From assembly GCA_900545935.1 (NCBI GenBank), contig URAP01000001.1, forward strand, positions 1 to 64,000: a stretch of DNA of 64,000 nt. Direction: 5' to 3'. The notes beneath the pieces are model-generated. The model had not been told where the DNA came from. It made no database searches and saw only the letters and a program-made list of their open reading frames with translations. The translations under genes and the position numbers were made by a program. Positions 31,738-40,841 of this stretch are shown in pieces; within the stretch, counting starts at the first letter, position 1, and each line of letters opens with the position of its first letter. This DNA comes from an uncultured Eubacteriales bacterium. GTDB taxonomy: Bacteria > Bacillota > Clostridia > Oscillospirales > CAG-272.

Positions 31738-33637
31738 CACCGAAAGAAAACGGCGCTCCGGCGGTATAGTCGAGCTGCTTCGAGGCAGCTTCGCAGTACG
31801 GATCGTCTCACGCTTTACCGATTTTATATATCGCAAGGCAAGTCAGAGCCTTGTCGGCTCGTTTCTCACCGGCGATATCGGACGTGAGCCGACTCCTGTG
31901 GGACACACGACCTCATCGGAGAACCGTCTGCGCAGGCTGCGCAGACGCGTTATGACCGCATTTGACAGCAGCACAATAGTCTGCACCGTCAAGCGCGGGA
32001 TGGAATCGCTCTTTTCGATGACGATGAAATATTACGGGATTTTCTGCCTTACCTTCGGACTGTCGCTTGCACTTTCATCGCTCTATCTCGGAAGAACGAG
32101 CGGCGGTTATATCGAGAGCACAAGAATGCTCGCGGGCTCGTGCCTGCTCCTCGCCTCACTCGTTATGCTCTTCTCGGATGCCACGCTCGGCGAAGCTATA
32201 TGCTCAAGCAGGGCATGCGATGCGGTCATTTTCCGTTTTCTCGGGATACGCCGCGAGATATTCGAGTACAGCGGCAGACGGCATAAGGGCTATACCGCTT
32301 TTGCAGCCGGATTGGTGCTCGGGCTGCTCTCGCTTAAGGTAAGTCCGCTGTATATATTTGTCGCGATCATCGGCGTTATTGTTATGTATATTGTGCTTGC
32401 TTCTCCGGAGGCGGGTGTCATTATAATGTTCGCGTGCCTGCCGTTTATGACCACTATGATGCTCGTCGGTATAACACTGTGGACGACCCTCTCGTATGCA
32501 ATAAAGGTACTGCGCGGTAAAAGAACATTTCGCTTTGACAGCTTTGATGTCGTAATGCTGCTGTTCGGCTTTGTGCTGTTTCTCGGCGGCTTCTTTTCGA
32601 GCGGCGGAACAGCCTCTCTGAAGGCTTCGCTCGTTTTCTGCTGCTTCATGCTCGGTTATTTTCTCGTTGCCAATCTTCTGCGCACGACCGAACGCATCGA
32701 GCGGATGGCTGCCGCAATGCTCATCGCAGCGCTAATCGTCGCTGCAATCGGTGTTTTCCAGTATGTGACCGGAAGTGCGGAGTCAACATGGCAGGATACC
32801 ACGATGTTCTCGGATATCTCTGGCAGAGTGGTCTCCACATTCGCCAACCCTAATGTCCTTGCAGAGTATCTTGTAATGATGCTCCCCATCTGCGGCGCGA
32901 TGCTGATAACCTCAAAGCGCGGTACGGAGCGCGCCTTCTACCCGCTGACCTTTATAATGCTCGGACTCTGCCTTGTGTTTACATGGTCACGCGGCGCATG
33001 GCTCGGATTCCTCGCGGGAGCTGCAATGTTCCTGCTTATATGGTCGAGAAAATTCATGGTCGCCGGTTGGTTCGGTCTTATGGCTGTTCCTGCACTGCCG
33101 TTTATTCTCCCCCCAAATATCGTTTCGCGTTTTGCGAGTATCGGAAATATCAGCGACGGCTCTACATCATATCGCGTCAGCATCTGGAAGGGCGTCAGCA
33201 AGATAATCAAAGAGTACTTTTTCTCGGGAATAGGCGTCGGAGAGGCAGCCTTTAAGAACATATATCCGCTCTATTCGCATGAGGGTATAGAGCTTGCTCC
33301 TCACTCTCACAGTCTGTATTTTCAGATCCTTGTCGAGGTCGGTATTCTCGGGCTTATACTGTTCGTAGCGCTGATGGCTCTGTTCTTCCGCCGTTCGTTC
33401 AGCTTTTTCGACCGCAGAAATAACATATATCCTTACGAGGGCAGAGAAGCGCTGCGCTTACGGATGCTTTCGGCTGCCGGTATGTGCGGAATAATGTCGA
33501 TGCTGATCCAGGGCTTTACCGACTATGTGTGGTATAACTACCGCATCTTTCTTATGTTCTGGATGGTTATCGGATTTACTGTTGCTATCGGACGAGCAGT
33601 CAGGGAAAACACTCTCTCCCCCGACCGATATCTATAA
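31718..33637 (+). CDS. O-antigen-ligase/Wzy-family membrane protein
   Basis: The ~639-residue protein has a long basic N-terminal region (about 1-110), then ten or more helices with the Wzy_C/WaaL ligase features: F-A-N-P-N-V-L-A-E-Y (near 388-397), W-S-R-G-A-W-L-G-F (near 445) and A-P-H-S-H-S-L-Y-F-Q-I-L-V-E-V-G (near 545). Such proteins polymerise or ligate surface glycans on the outer face of the membrane. AAGGATGG precedes ATG 31718; ATG 31712 is possible. Downstream are two DUF4330 proteins, in the same direction, suggesting one surface-glycan module with murJ. Confidence 0.9.
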   Translation: MTPLKSSTERKRRSGGIVELLRGSFAVRIVSRFTDFIYRKASQSLVGSFLTGDIGREPTPVGHTTSSENRLRRLRRRVMTAFDSSTIVCTVKRGMESLFSMTMKYYGIFCLTFGLSLALSSLYLGRTSGGYIESTRMLAGSCLLLASLVMLFSDATLGEAICSSRACDAVIFRFLGIRREIFEYSGRRHKGYTAFAAGLVLGLLSLKVSPLYIFVAIIGVIVMYIVLASPEAGVIIMFACLPFMTTMMLVGITLWTTLSYAIKVLRGKRTFRFDSFDVVMLLFGFVLFLGGFFSSGGTASLKASLVFCCFMLGYFLVANLLRTTERIERMAAAMLIAALIVAAIGVFQYVTGSAESTWQDTTMFSDISGRVVSTFANPNVLAEYLVMMLPICGAMLITSKRGTERAFYPLTFIMLGLCLVFTWSRGAWLGFLAGAAMFLLIWSRKFMVAGWFGLMAVPALPFILPPNIVSRFASIGNISDGSTSYRVSIWKGVSKIIKEYFFSGIGVGEAAFKNIYPLYSHEGIELAPHSHSLYFQILVEVGILGLILFVALMALFFRRSFSFFDRRNNIYPYEGREALRLRMLSAAGMCGIMSMLIQGFTDYVWYNYRIFLMFWMVIGFTVAIGRAVRENTLSPDRYL

Positions 33638-33724
33638 TGCTGCATGCCGCGTCTGCCGTGCGGACGAAGCTGCACCGCAGACAATTCTCTAATAATCAGA
33701 TACAAGGCAGAAAGGAATGATCCC

Positions 33725-34261
33725 ATGGAAAACAAGACTACCGAAGCACCGGGTGGCAAGAAGCGCGGTCGCTTTAACTTTATTGACTTTATACTCATTG
33801 CCGTTGCACTTGTTGCGCTCGGCGTACTGGTCTATATCGTCGTAGGTCCCAAAGCATCGAAGACGGCGCAGCCCGCCACATTCTCGGTTCAGTATACAGT
33901 CGAGATAAAGCATCTGCGCGAGGATTGGCGCGACCTTATCGGTATAGGCGATGTCGTAACCGACGCAGACTCGCTCACGACTATCGGAACAGTAACCGAT
34001 ATCTCGTATCAGAACGAGCTCTGTTCCTCCTACGATTCCCGCACAGGCGAGGTCATATATGTCGAGCATCCGGATTATGTTACGATGAGGGTAACGATAG
34101 AGACCGATTCGGTAACAAAGACAGAGAACGGTTATCTTGCAGGCAAAAAGGAATTCTGCATCGGCACCTCTGTGGCGCTGCGTCTGCCTAAGCTGAGAAT
34201 TGATTCGTACTGCAAGAGCATTGAGGTTATCGGGGAGGTGAACAAGGATGCCGTCAACTGA
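33725..34261 (+). CDS. DUF4330-family membrane-anchored protein, copy 1
   Basis: The 178-residue protein has a basic N-terminus with R-F-N-F-I-D-F-I-L-I, one helix (about 20-42), and an extracellular beta-rich domain with V-E-I-K-H-L-R-E-D-W, I-G-D-V-V and G-K-K-E-F-C-I-G-T. This matches DUF4330, a family of unknown function. ATG 33725 follows AAAGGA; an earlier in-frame start lacks a site. Its 3' end overlaps copy 2 by 14 bases, so they are coupled. The pair is probably an ancient duplication. Confidence 0.85.
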   Translation: MENKTTEAPGGKKRGRFNFIDFILIAVALVALGVLVYIVVGPKASKTAQPATFSVQYTVEIKHLREDWRDLIGIGDVVTDADSLTTIGTVTDISYQNELCSSYDSRTGEVIYVEHPDYVTMRVTIETDSVTKTENGYLAGKKEFCIGTSVALRLPKLRIDSYCKSIEVIGEVNKDAVN

Positions 34262-34751
34262 GAAGAATAACATAAAGAAAAAATCACGCTTTAACATAAT
34301 CGACCTGCTTATCATTATAGTAATTATCGCTGCCGTCGCTACCGTTGCTGTGCGTCTCGATTTAGCCGATAAGATTGTTCAAGCTACTGCCGAGGACTCT
34401 GCAAGAGTTACTATCACCGTATTCTCGATAGATCAGGCTGCGGTTGGTGCGGTATCCGAGGGTGACGAGCTTGTGTGGGAGCAGGAAAACTGTGACTTTG
34501 GCAGCATAGTGCACAAAGAGGTTGCGAATGCGGTTAAATACAACACCGTCGAGGACGGCAGCTATGTAAAAACCACAGATCCCGAGCGCTATGACCTTAC
34601 GCTCACTGTCGAAACTAAGGGAACCTTTACTAAGGAGGGCTACATGCTCGGAGGCAAGAGCTATCTTGCAGCCGGCAAGACCGTTACTTTCCATAACGGA
34701 AAAACCGCCCTTACCTCGCTTGTGATTTCGGTAAACGAAATAGGCGAATAA
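34248..34751 (+). CDS. DUF4330-family membrane-anchored protein, copy 2
   Basis: The 167-residue protein has the same plan as copy 1: R-F-N-I-I-D-L-L-I-I, one helix (about 17-38), then a beta-rich domain with V-S-E-G-D-E-L-V-W and G-G-K-S-Y-L-A-A-G-K-T-V-T-F. GGGGAGGTG precedes the ATG inside copy 1. Sequence similarity between copies is low but the motif order is the same. With the O-antigen-ligase-like neighbour it may help build or retain a surface glycan; this is inference from context. Confidence 0.85.
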   Translation: MPSTEKNNIKKKSRFNIIDLLIIIVIIAAVATVAVRLDLADKIVQATAEDSARVTITVFSIDQAAVGAVSEGDELVWEQENCDFGSIVHKEVANAVKYNTVEDGSYVKTTDPERYDLTLTVETKGTFTKEGYMLGGKSYLAAGKTVTFHNGKTALTSLVISVNEIGE

Positions 34752-34820
34752 GCAAATGCTCGTTTGTGCAGCTTGACCGTTTTTTTTCGTAAAAAACGAA
34801 TAAAAACATTAAATGTATAC

Positions 34821-34849
34821 TTGATTTTCTTTTCCGTCTCTGTTATAAT
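34821..34849 (+). promoter_or_regulatory. Promoter of ptsH
   Basis: TTGATT (34821-34826) and TATAAT (34844-34849) are spaced by 17 bases and lie 54 bases before the HPr start. Confidence 0.78.
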
Positions 34850-34902
34850 ATTTTTAAGAAGCGCGGCTTAATATACTGCGGCGCAGTAGAGGAGTATTGA
34901 AT

Positions 34903-35166
34903 ATGGTTTCACGCAATGTCACAATTGTAAACAGCATCGGTCTGCATGCTCGTCCTGCTACCTTCTTTATTCAGAAGGCTAATTCCTATAAGAGCTCTAT
35001 TTACGTAGAGAAGGACGATCGCCGCGTTAACGCCAAGAGCCTTCTCGGTGTCCTTTCGCTCGGCGTTGTTAAAGATATGACTATTACACTCATCGCGGAC
35101 GGCGCTGATGAGACCGACGCACTTGACGGTCTCGAGGAGCTCATTAAAAACGGTCTCGGTGACTGA
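34903..35166 (+). CDS. ptsH: HPr phosphocarrier protein
   Basis: The 87-residue protein has the phosphorylated histidine in G-L-H-A-R-P (His near 15) and the regulatory serine region A-K-S-L-L-G-V-L-S-L-G-V (Ser near 46). HPr carries phosphate in sugar uptake by the PTS, and its Ser-phosphorylated form signals catabolite repression in Firmicutes. His is retained, so it is HPr rather than Crh. ATG 34903 follows GAGGAG. It is a single-gene unit with its own promoter and terminator; ptsI is not adjacent. Confidence 0.93.
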   Translation: MVSRNVTIVNSIGLHARPATFFIQKANSYKSSIYVEKDDRRVNAKSLLGVLSLGVVKDMTITLIADGADETDALDGLEELIKNGLGD

Positions 35167-35210
35167 TATTCGGCTTTCACCGCATTTGCGGAATAATGAG
35201 AAGTAAAAAA

Positions 35211-35257
35211 AGCATGCTATACCGCAGTTGCATTATGCCTCTGCGGTTGCTTTTTTT
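35211..35257 (+). terminator. Terminator of ptsH
   Basis: AGCA and ACCGCAG (35221-35227) pair with CTGCGGT (35241-35247) and TGCT, followed by TTTTTTT. An A run precedes the stem. The following 150 bases hold no gene; a promoter for uvrC is expected there but not clear. Confidence 0.85.
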
Positions 35258-35413
35258 ATCGGATATATTCACCGCCGCGGTGTGATTGTATCTACGGACT
35301 TTTTTGCATTGTACGGGATACGGGCTCTTGCATTAGGCAGCACACAAAACATTTTTTTCATTTTCGCGCTGTCTGCAACGGCATTGCTCAGCATGTAACT
35401 GGAGGTGAGCGGC

Positions 35414-37360
35414 ATGAACGATAAAGAAAACGCATCGCAAAAAAAGGAAAACGCCCCCATAGGCGATATCAAGAGCATGCCCGCCTCCGGACAGAGTGAG
35501 GACAGACTTGAGCGGCTGCGCGAGTCGGCACGCGAGCTGCCGTACCAGCCGGGTGTTTATATAATGCATAACAGCGACGGAAAGATAATCTATATCGGAA
35601 AGTCAAAATCGCTGCACAACCGTGTGTGCTCATATTTCTTTTCCTCGCATCACAATACAAAGACCGCGCGCATGGTCTCTCAGGTATGGTATTTTGAATA
35701 TATCCTTACCGACACCGAGATAGAGGCGCTCGCGCTCGAAAACCGTCTGATAAAGCTGCATACACCGCGCTATAATATCCGTCTCAAGGACTGCAAGAGC
35801 TATCCGTACATCAAGGTCGATCTCGGGTTGAGTTATCCGACGGTAACGGTGACCCGCTCGCGCATCGGCGACCGTGCGAAGTATTTCGGTCCATATTCCG
35901 GCACCGATGCCGCGTATACTATACTGCGGACGGTGCAGACGGTATTCGGCATTCCGTCCTGCAAGCGCAGCTTTCCGCGCGATATAGGCAAGGAGCGCCC
36001 CTGCCTTTATGCTCAGATGGGGCGGTGTATCGCGCCGTGCTCCGGCAAGGTGAGCGAGGAGGAGTACGGAGAGGTCATACGGGATGTGCTTGCATTTTTG
36101 CGCGGCTCTTTTTCCGAAGTTCGCCGTTCGCTTACCGAGCGTATGAACAAGGCATCGGAAAATCTCTTCTTTGAGACGGCTGCGATATATCGTGACCGTA
36201 TTAATGCACTGTCTAAGCTGTGGCAGCGTCAAAAGGTCGTCGGCGCACCCGGAACGGAATATGACGTTTTCGGAATGTATGAGGACGAGGCGAATGCCGC
36301 CGTGTCGGTGTTTTATGTACGAGACGGCAGCATAACCGACCGCGATTCCTTTAATTTCGGCGCCGGAGCTCTGCTCGACAGTGGGGATATCGCAGCTGCG
36401 CTGTGCGATCTGTATTCGCGCAGAGAGTATATTCCCGCTAACATCCTGCTTGATTTTAAGCTCGAAACCAATGATGTTGAGCTGCTCGAGGCATATCTCG
36501 GAGAACGTGCGGGCAGGCGCGTGCATGTCAGGATGCCGGAGCGCGGCGAGCAGAAGCAGCTTTGTACACTCGCCACCGAGAACAGCAGAGAATATCTGCG
36601 CAGAGTCAGCGCGGAAAATGCCAAGAATACCGATACGCTCGTTGCGCTTGCCGAGCTGCTCGCGCTCGAGGTCGTACCGGAGCGTATAGAAGCATTTGAT
36701 ATCTCCAATATGGGTAATGATAACATCACAGCCGGTATGATAGCATGTGTCGGCGGCCGCTTTGAAAAGAAGCTGTACCGCAGCTATACCATCCGTTCGA
36801 CCGGCGGCAGACAGGACGACTATGCTTCGATGCGCGAGGCGGTGCACCGACGCTATCAGCACCCTGAGGACGGAATGCCGGACCTGATACTCGTCGACGG
36901 CGGTGAGGGGCATGTCTCGGTCGTACGTGCGCAGCTTGAAGCGGACGGGATAGACATTCCTGTTTTCGGTATGGTCAAGGATTCGTTTCACAAGACCCGC
37001 GCCATTACCGACGGAGAGCGCGAGATAAGCATCGCACGCTCGCGGGAGGTTTACAATCTCATCTTCCGTATTCAGGAGGAGGTGCACCGCTTTACCGTTT
37101 CGCGAATGAGCGGATCCAAGCGCAGGACATTGCGCCATTCATCACTTGAGGCAATACCCGGCATCGGTCCCGCAAAGGCAAAGGTGCTCATGACGCATTT
37201 CGGCACACTCTCGGCGCTCTCATATGCCGAGGAGGATTCGATAGCGTCCGTTCCTGGAATAACCCGCAGAGATGCCGCCGCAGTCAGAGAGTATTTTGAC
37301 GAAAAAAACAGCGGCTCTGCCTCAAGGACTCATGCGGACGGCAAGCGGAAAAAGCAATAA
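35414..37360 (+). CDS. uvrC: Excinuclease ABC subunit C
   Basis: The 648-residue protein makes the two incisions of nucleotide excision repair. It has a GIY-YIG nuclease (L-P-Y-Q-P-G-V-Y-I-M and I-I-Y-I-G-K-S, near 40-60), a UvrB-binding helix region around 210-245, an RNase H-like nuclease (F-D-I-S-N-M-G near 430-436; D-G-G-E-G-H near 495) and C-terminal helix-hairpin-helix motifs (I-P-G-I-G-P-A-K-A and V-P-G-I-T-R-R). ATG 35414 follows GGAGGTGAGC. It may be co-transcribed with rsmD 80 bases downstream. Confidence 0.96.
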   Translation: MNDKENASQKKENAPIGDIKSMPASGQSEDRLERLRESARELPYQPGVYIMHNSDGKIIYIGKSKSLHNRVCSYFFSSHHNTKTARMVSQVWYFEYILTDTEIEALALENRLIKLHTPRYNIRLKDCKSYPYIKVDLGLSYPTVTVTRSRIGDRAKYFGPYSGTDAAYTILRTVQTVFGIPSCKRSFPRDIGKERPCLYAQMGRCIAPCSGKVSEEEYGEVIRDVLAFLRGSFSEVRRSLTERMNKASENLFFETAAIYRDRINALSKLWQRQKVVGAPGTEYDVFGMYEDEANAAVSVFYVRDGSITDRDSFNFGAGALLDSGDIAAALCDLYSRREYIPANILLDFKLETNDVELLEAYLGERAGRRVHVRMPERGEQKQLCTLATENSREYLRRVSAENAKNTDTLVALAELLALEVVPERIEAFDISNMGNDNITAGMIACVGGRFEKKLYRSYTIRSTGGRQDDYASMREAVHRRYQHPEDGMPDLILVDGGEGHVSVVRAQLEADGIDIPVFGMVKDSFHKTRAITDGEREISIARSREVYNLIFRIQEEVHRFTVSRMSGSKRRTLRHSSLEAIPGIGPAKAKVLMTHFGTLSALSYAEEDSIASVPGITRRDAAAVREYFDEKNSGSASRTHADGKRKKQ

Positions 37361-37440
37361 CAGAAATAATTTAAAACGAATTATCGGTTTATCGGCGCAG
37401 CCGGTAACAGCGAAAATAATAATCGAAAGGCAGACATGAT

Positions 37441-38010
37441 ATGAGAATAATCACGGGCACAGCAAGAGGCATGCGCCTCGAAACACTCGAGGGAACGGCT
37501 ACGCGACCGACCGCGGAAAAGGTCAAGGAAGCGCTTTTTTCGATGATACAGTTTGATATAGAGGGCAGGCGTGTGCTCGACCTTTTCGGAGGCTCGGGTC
37601 AGCTTGCACTCGAGGCGCTCAGCAGAGGCGCGGCAAGCGCCACGATCATCGACGCAAGCAGAGACGCAGCGTCGCTCATTATACGCAATGCTCAGAAAAC
37701 AAAGCTCTATGACCGTACGCGCATCCTTACCTGCGACTGGGAGGCTTATCTGCGCGGAAATGCCGGCAAGGAACGGTTTGATATCGTATTCATCGACCCT
37801 CCGTATGCTTCCGACTATGCGCATCGGGCTGTTGATATGCTCATATCCGGTGATATGCTCACAGGCGGCGCGCTGATCGCCGTTGAGAGCGGCAGCGCCG
37901 AGCCTACCGAGCATGAGGGACTCAGGATACTGCGTCATACGAGATACGCCAAGACCTATATAACGCTGTATATCTACGGCGACGGTCAGAGCGAGTTCGT
38001 GACACAGTGA
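37441..38010 (+). CDS. rsmD: 16S rRNA (guanine-966-N2)-methyltransferase
   Basis: The 189-residue protein has the RsmD N-terminus (M-R-I-I-T-G-T-A-R-G), R-P-T-A-E-K-V-K-E-A-L-F, the SAM motif L-D-L-F-G-G-S-G-Q-L-A-L-E and the catalytic D-P-P-Y (near 120). It modifies 16S rRNA in assembled small subunits. CGAAAGG precedes the ATG. coaD follows after 15 bases, a widely conserved pair. Confidence 0.95.
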   Translation: MRIITGTARGMRLETLEGTATRPTAEKVKEALFSMIQFDIEGRRVLDLFGGSGQLALEALSRGAASATIIDASRDAASLIIRNAQKTKLYDRTRILTCDWEAYLRGNAGKERFDIVFIDPPYASDYAHRAVDMLISGDMLTGGALIAVESGSAEPTEHEGLRILRHTRYAKTYITLYIYGDGQSEFVTQ

Positions 38011-38025
38011 GCGGGCGGTAACGAT

Positions 38026-38532
38026 ATGCGAAAATGCATGGTCATCGGCAGCTTTGATCCGGTAACGGTCGGTCATGCCGAGCTTATCAGGCGCGCCGCC
38101 GAGCTTTTCGACCGCACATATGCGGTCATAATGCACAACAGTGAAAAGCAGTATCTGTTCAGCGGCGAGCAGCGGCTCAGGCTGCTTGAGCTTGCCTGCG
38201 GAGGAATATACGGAGCAAGTGCAGATATATACGAGGGGTATGCTGCCGACTATGCGCGGGAGCAGAAAATAGACTGTATCGTTCGCGGTATACGCGGTGA
38301 GGCTGATGTCGCTTACGAGCTTGAAATGGCGCGCTTTAATCGTGCGCGTTATCCCGACGCACAGACGATATTTCTGCCGGCATACGGTGACATGGCGAGC
38401 GTCAGCTCGACGCATGTCCGCGAGCTGCTTGCCGCAGGCGGCGATATAGACGAGCTTGTGCCGAAAGGTACCGCAGAGCTTATGCGCAGATACTATGCCG
38501 ATATATCTGCGCAGGGTGCTGAAAAATCGTAA
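38026..38532 (+). CDS. coaD: Phosphopantetheine adenylyltransferase
   Basis: The 168-residue protein has G-S-F-D-P-V-T-V-G-H (near 8-17), R-G-I-R-G-E-A-D, E-L-E-M-A-R-F-N and S-S-T-H-V-R-E-L, the complete nucleotidyltransferase signature of CoaD. It makes dephospho-CoA from phosphopantetheine and ATP. The motif usually reads P-I-T-N-G-H; here Val replaces Asn. GAGCGGGCGG precedes the ATG. It ends before the promoter of the division cluster. Confidence 0.95.
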   Translation: MRKCMVIGSFDPVTVGHAELIRRAAELFDRTYAVIMHNSEKQYLFSGEQRLRLLELACGGIYGASADIYEGYAADYAREQKIDCIVRGIRGEADVAYELEMARFNRARYPDAQTIFLPAYGDMASVSSTHVRELLAAGGDIDELVPKGTAELMRRYYADISAQGAEKS

Positions 38533-38569
38533 ATTTTCCGTTTATTCGCAATTATACCCCGTATTTTCC

Positions 38570-38598
38570 TTGAAATAATTATGGAAATGGTGTATAAT
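38570..38598 (+). promoter_or_regulatory. Promoter of the cell-wall and division cluster
   Basis: TTGAAA (38570-38575) and TATAAT (38593-38598), spacing 17, lie about 70 bases before rsmH. As no mraZ gene precedes rsmH, this is the likely start of the dcw operon. Confidence 0.78.
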
Positions 38599-38669
38599 AA
38601 ATCACTAAAACATTTATGCCGCCCTTTGCTTATAGATATGTATGGCAGAGCGGTACATCGCGAGGGTAT

Positions 38670-39620
38670 ATGGAATTCAATCATGTCTCCGTTCTTCTCG
38701 AAGAGGTAATAAATTCTCTGCAGGTAAAGCCGAGCGGCTGCTATATAGACTGCACCGTCGGCGGCGGAGGACACAGCTATCATATTGCACAGCAGCTCGA
38801 TCCGAAGCTCGGCGGCAGACTGTGGGGCATAGACCAGGACGAGTGTGCGCTGCAGGCGGCTTCCGAGAGGCTTGCTCCGTTCGGAGATACAGTACATCTT
38901 GTTCGTGATAATTTCTCAAATCTCGCCTCGGTTGCGTCTGAGCACGGCATCGGTCAGGCGGACGGCATACTGCTCGATCTCGGTGTTTCCTCATATCAGC
39001 TCGACACACCCGAGCGCGGCTTTTCTTATATCCATAACGCTCCGCTCGACATGCGTATGGACGATCGCTCTGCACTTACTGCCGCCGTTATCGTCAATAC
39101 ATATCCGGAGCACGAGATCGCCGATATTATTTCTCGTTTCGGCGAGGAGCGGTTTGCGCGAAAGATCGCGGCTCGGATATGCGAGATTCGTGCCGATGCA
39201 CCGATAGAAACGACCTCTCAGCTCGCAGATATCTGCCGCTCGGTAATTCCCGCACGGCTTGCAGCGACCTCCGGCAATCCCGCGAAGCGTACATTTCAGG
39301 CCATACGGATCGCTGTCAATGCCGAGCTTGATGTTATCACACCCGCGCTGCGTGCAGCCGCCGAGCTGCTTGTACCGGGGGGCAGACTCGCGGTCATTAC
39401 CTTCCATTCGCTTGAGGATCGCATCGTTAAGAACGAATTTTCAGAGCTTGCCGCAGGCTGCACCTGCCCGCCGGATTTTCCGGTCTGCGTGTGCGGGCAT
39501 AAGCCAACACTGCGCATGATAACTAAGAAGCCCATATGTCCGGGTGTTCGGGAACTGCAGGATAATCCGCGTTCTCACAGCGCTAAACTGAGAGTTGCCG
39601 AAAAGCTGCCTCGGGATTGA
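38670..39620 (+). CDS. rsmH: 16S rRNA (cytosine-1402-N4)-methyltransferase
   Basis: The 316-residue protein has H-V-S-V-L-L-E-E-V at the start, D-C-T-V-G-G-G-G-H-S (near 29-38), D-Q-D-E-C-A, G-I-L-L-D-L-G-V-S-S-Y-Q-L-D and F-H-S-L-E-D-R-I-V-K near 270, all typical of RsmH (MraW). ATG 38670 follows GCGAGGG and matches the family's N-terminus. It is first in the division cluster. Confidence 0.96.
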   Translation: MEFNHVSVLLEEVINSLQVKPSGCYIDCTVGGGGHSYHIAQQLDPKLGGRLWGIDQDECALQAASERLAPFGDTVHLVRDNFSNLASVASEHGIGQADGILLDLGVSSYQLDTPERGFSYIHNAPLDMRMDDRSALTAAVIVNTYPEHEIADIISRFGEERFARKIAARICEIRADAPIETTSQLADICRSVIPARLAATSGNPAKRTFQAIRIAVNAELDVITPALRAAAELLVPGGRLAVITFHSLEDRIVKNEFSELAAGCTCPPDFPVCVCGHKPTLRMITKKPICPGVRELQDNPRSHSAKLRVAEKLPRD

Positions 39621-39669
39621 CGGACGGCGGTTATACTTTATATGCCGGTAAAAAAGAAAGGAGCCTCGT

Positions 39670-40746
39670 ATGCCGCAGGAAAAGAGAAAGATACTTTCCC
39701 CGTCCGCAGGAAAAGCGCAGAACGGGGCTCGATACGGAACGGCTGAGCGCCCGCAAGTCTCGAAAAACGGCGATCCGCGCATCAGAGGAAATGCTCCCGA
39801 TCGCGCCGCGGCTCAAGATCGCAGCTCGTCACAAAGGGTACGCGCACCCGGCGCATCAGGCGAGAACGGAAGAAGCGGCGTGCATGCTTCACACAATTCT
39901 CGCGTAACTCAGAGCACAGGCACATCGCGCGGCTCGCAAAAATCGAATGGTCCGTGCGGCACACGCACCGATCAGCCTTACGGTGCAACCTTCCGTTTTC
40001 AGAAAATAACACCTGAGATGGCTGCAAAGCATCGCGTCGAGCAGCAAAAGATTCGCTCCGGAGCAGACGGAAGAGCGGGTATAGGCTCTCGAGATATTCG
40101 CGGCGGCAGATCGGGCAGTGCAGGCAGCAACAGCACCGCTCGAAGCACCGGTTCTAACGGTACGCGCAGCAGCTCGGTAACACGCAGCCCCGCGCGAGGG
40201 GGCACGAGTAAGAACAGACGCGGCTCGTCTTTAACAAGCCCGGCGGCTCCGTCCGGCGCTGCTGTAATACGTTCGCGCCTTACCGCGCGCAGAATGCCGA
40301 CAATACGAACGGTCCAGTCACGCGTTGTAAGACGTTTTCCGCTCAAGATCATTCTGATAGCTCTGCTATGTACGGTGCTTTTTCTGCTTATTATCTATAA
40401 TAATGTGCAATTAAACGAGAAAAATTCAAAGGTCGACGAGCTGAAGTCTACTGTCGTTGAGCTTGATTCAAAGCTGAGCGAGCTGACACTCAAGGTCGAA
40501 AAGAAAAACGATCTGCGCGAGATAGAGCAGCGCGCTCTCGAACTCGGCATGGTCAAGGCGGATGAGCTGAAAAAGGTCTATGTCTCAATAAATTCCGCCG
40601 ACAAAGTGGAGCTTGTTGATGACAACGCCGATGAAAAGCAGAGCTTCCGCATGACCGGACTTTTTGAGCAGGTGCGCAGCTTCTTTACCGGGCTGTTCGG
40701 ACTCGACGACGGCAGCGCGGAAACGGGAGACGGCAGCTCCGGCTGA
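39670..40746 (+). CDS. FtsL/DivIC-like division protein with a long disordered head
   Basis: The 358-residue protein has a head of about 215 residues rich in Ser, Gly, Arg and Asn with no predicted fold, one membrane helix (about 218-240), a coiled coil (about 243-285) and an acidic end. The helix-coiled-coil plan and the place between rsmH and the transpeptidase gene identify it as the FtsL-position protein, which links division proteins at the septum. Ordinary FtsL has about 100-130 residues, so the head is unusual. AAGAAAGGAGCC precedes the ATG. FtsW in this cluster has a similar disordered head. Confidence 0.8.
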   Translation: MPQEKRKILSPSAGKAQNGARYGTAERPQVSKNGDPRIRGNAPDRAAAQDRSSSQRVRAPGASGENGRSGVHASHNSRVTQSTGTSRGSQKSNGPCGTRTDQPYGATFRFQKITPEMAAKHRVEQQKIRSGADGRAGIGSRDIRGGRSGSAGSNSTARSTGSNGTRSSSVTRSPARGGTSKNRRGSSLTSPAAPSGAAVIRSRLTARRMPTIRTVQSRVVRRFPLKIILIALLCTVLFLLIIYNNVQLNEKNSKVDELKSTVVELDSKLSELTLKVEKKNDLREIEQRALELGMVKADELKKVYVSINSADKVELVDDNADEKQSFRMTGLFEQVRSFFTGLFGLDDGSAETGDGSSG

Positions 40747-40841
40747 TCGGATAAAGCATGTCTGTGTGCATACTCTGTCTCGGACGGGCATACAAATACA
40801 CAGACGGAAGAACTAAAGTACCCCTGAGGGGAGGTGCCGAA

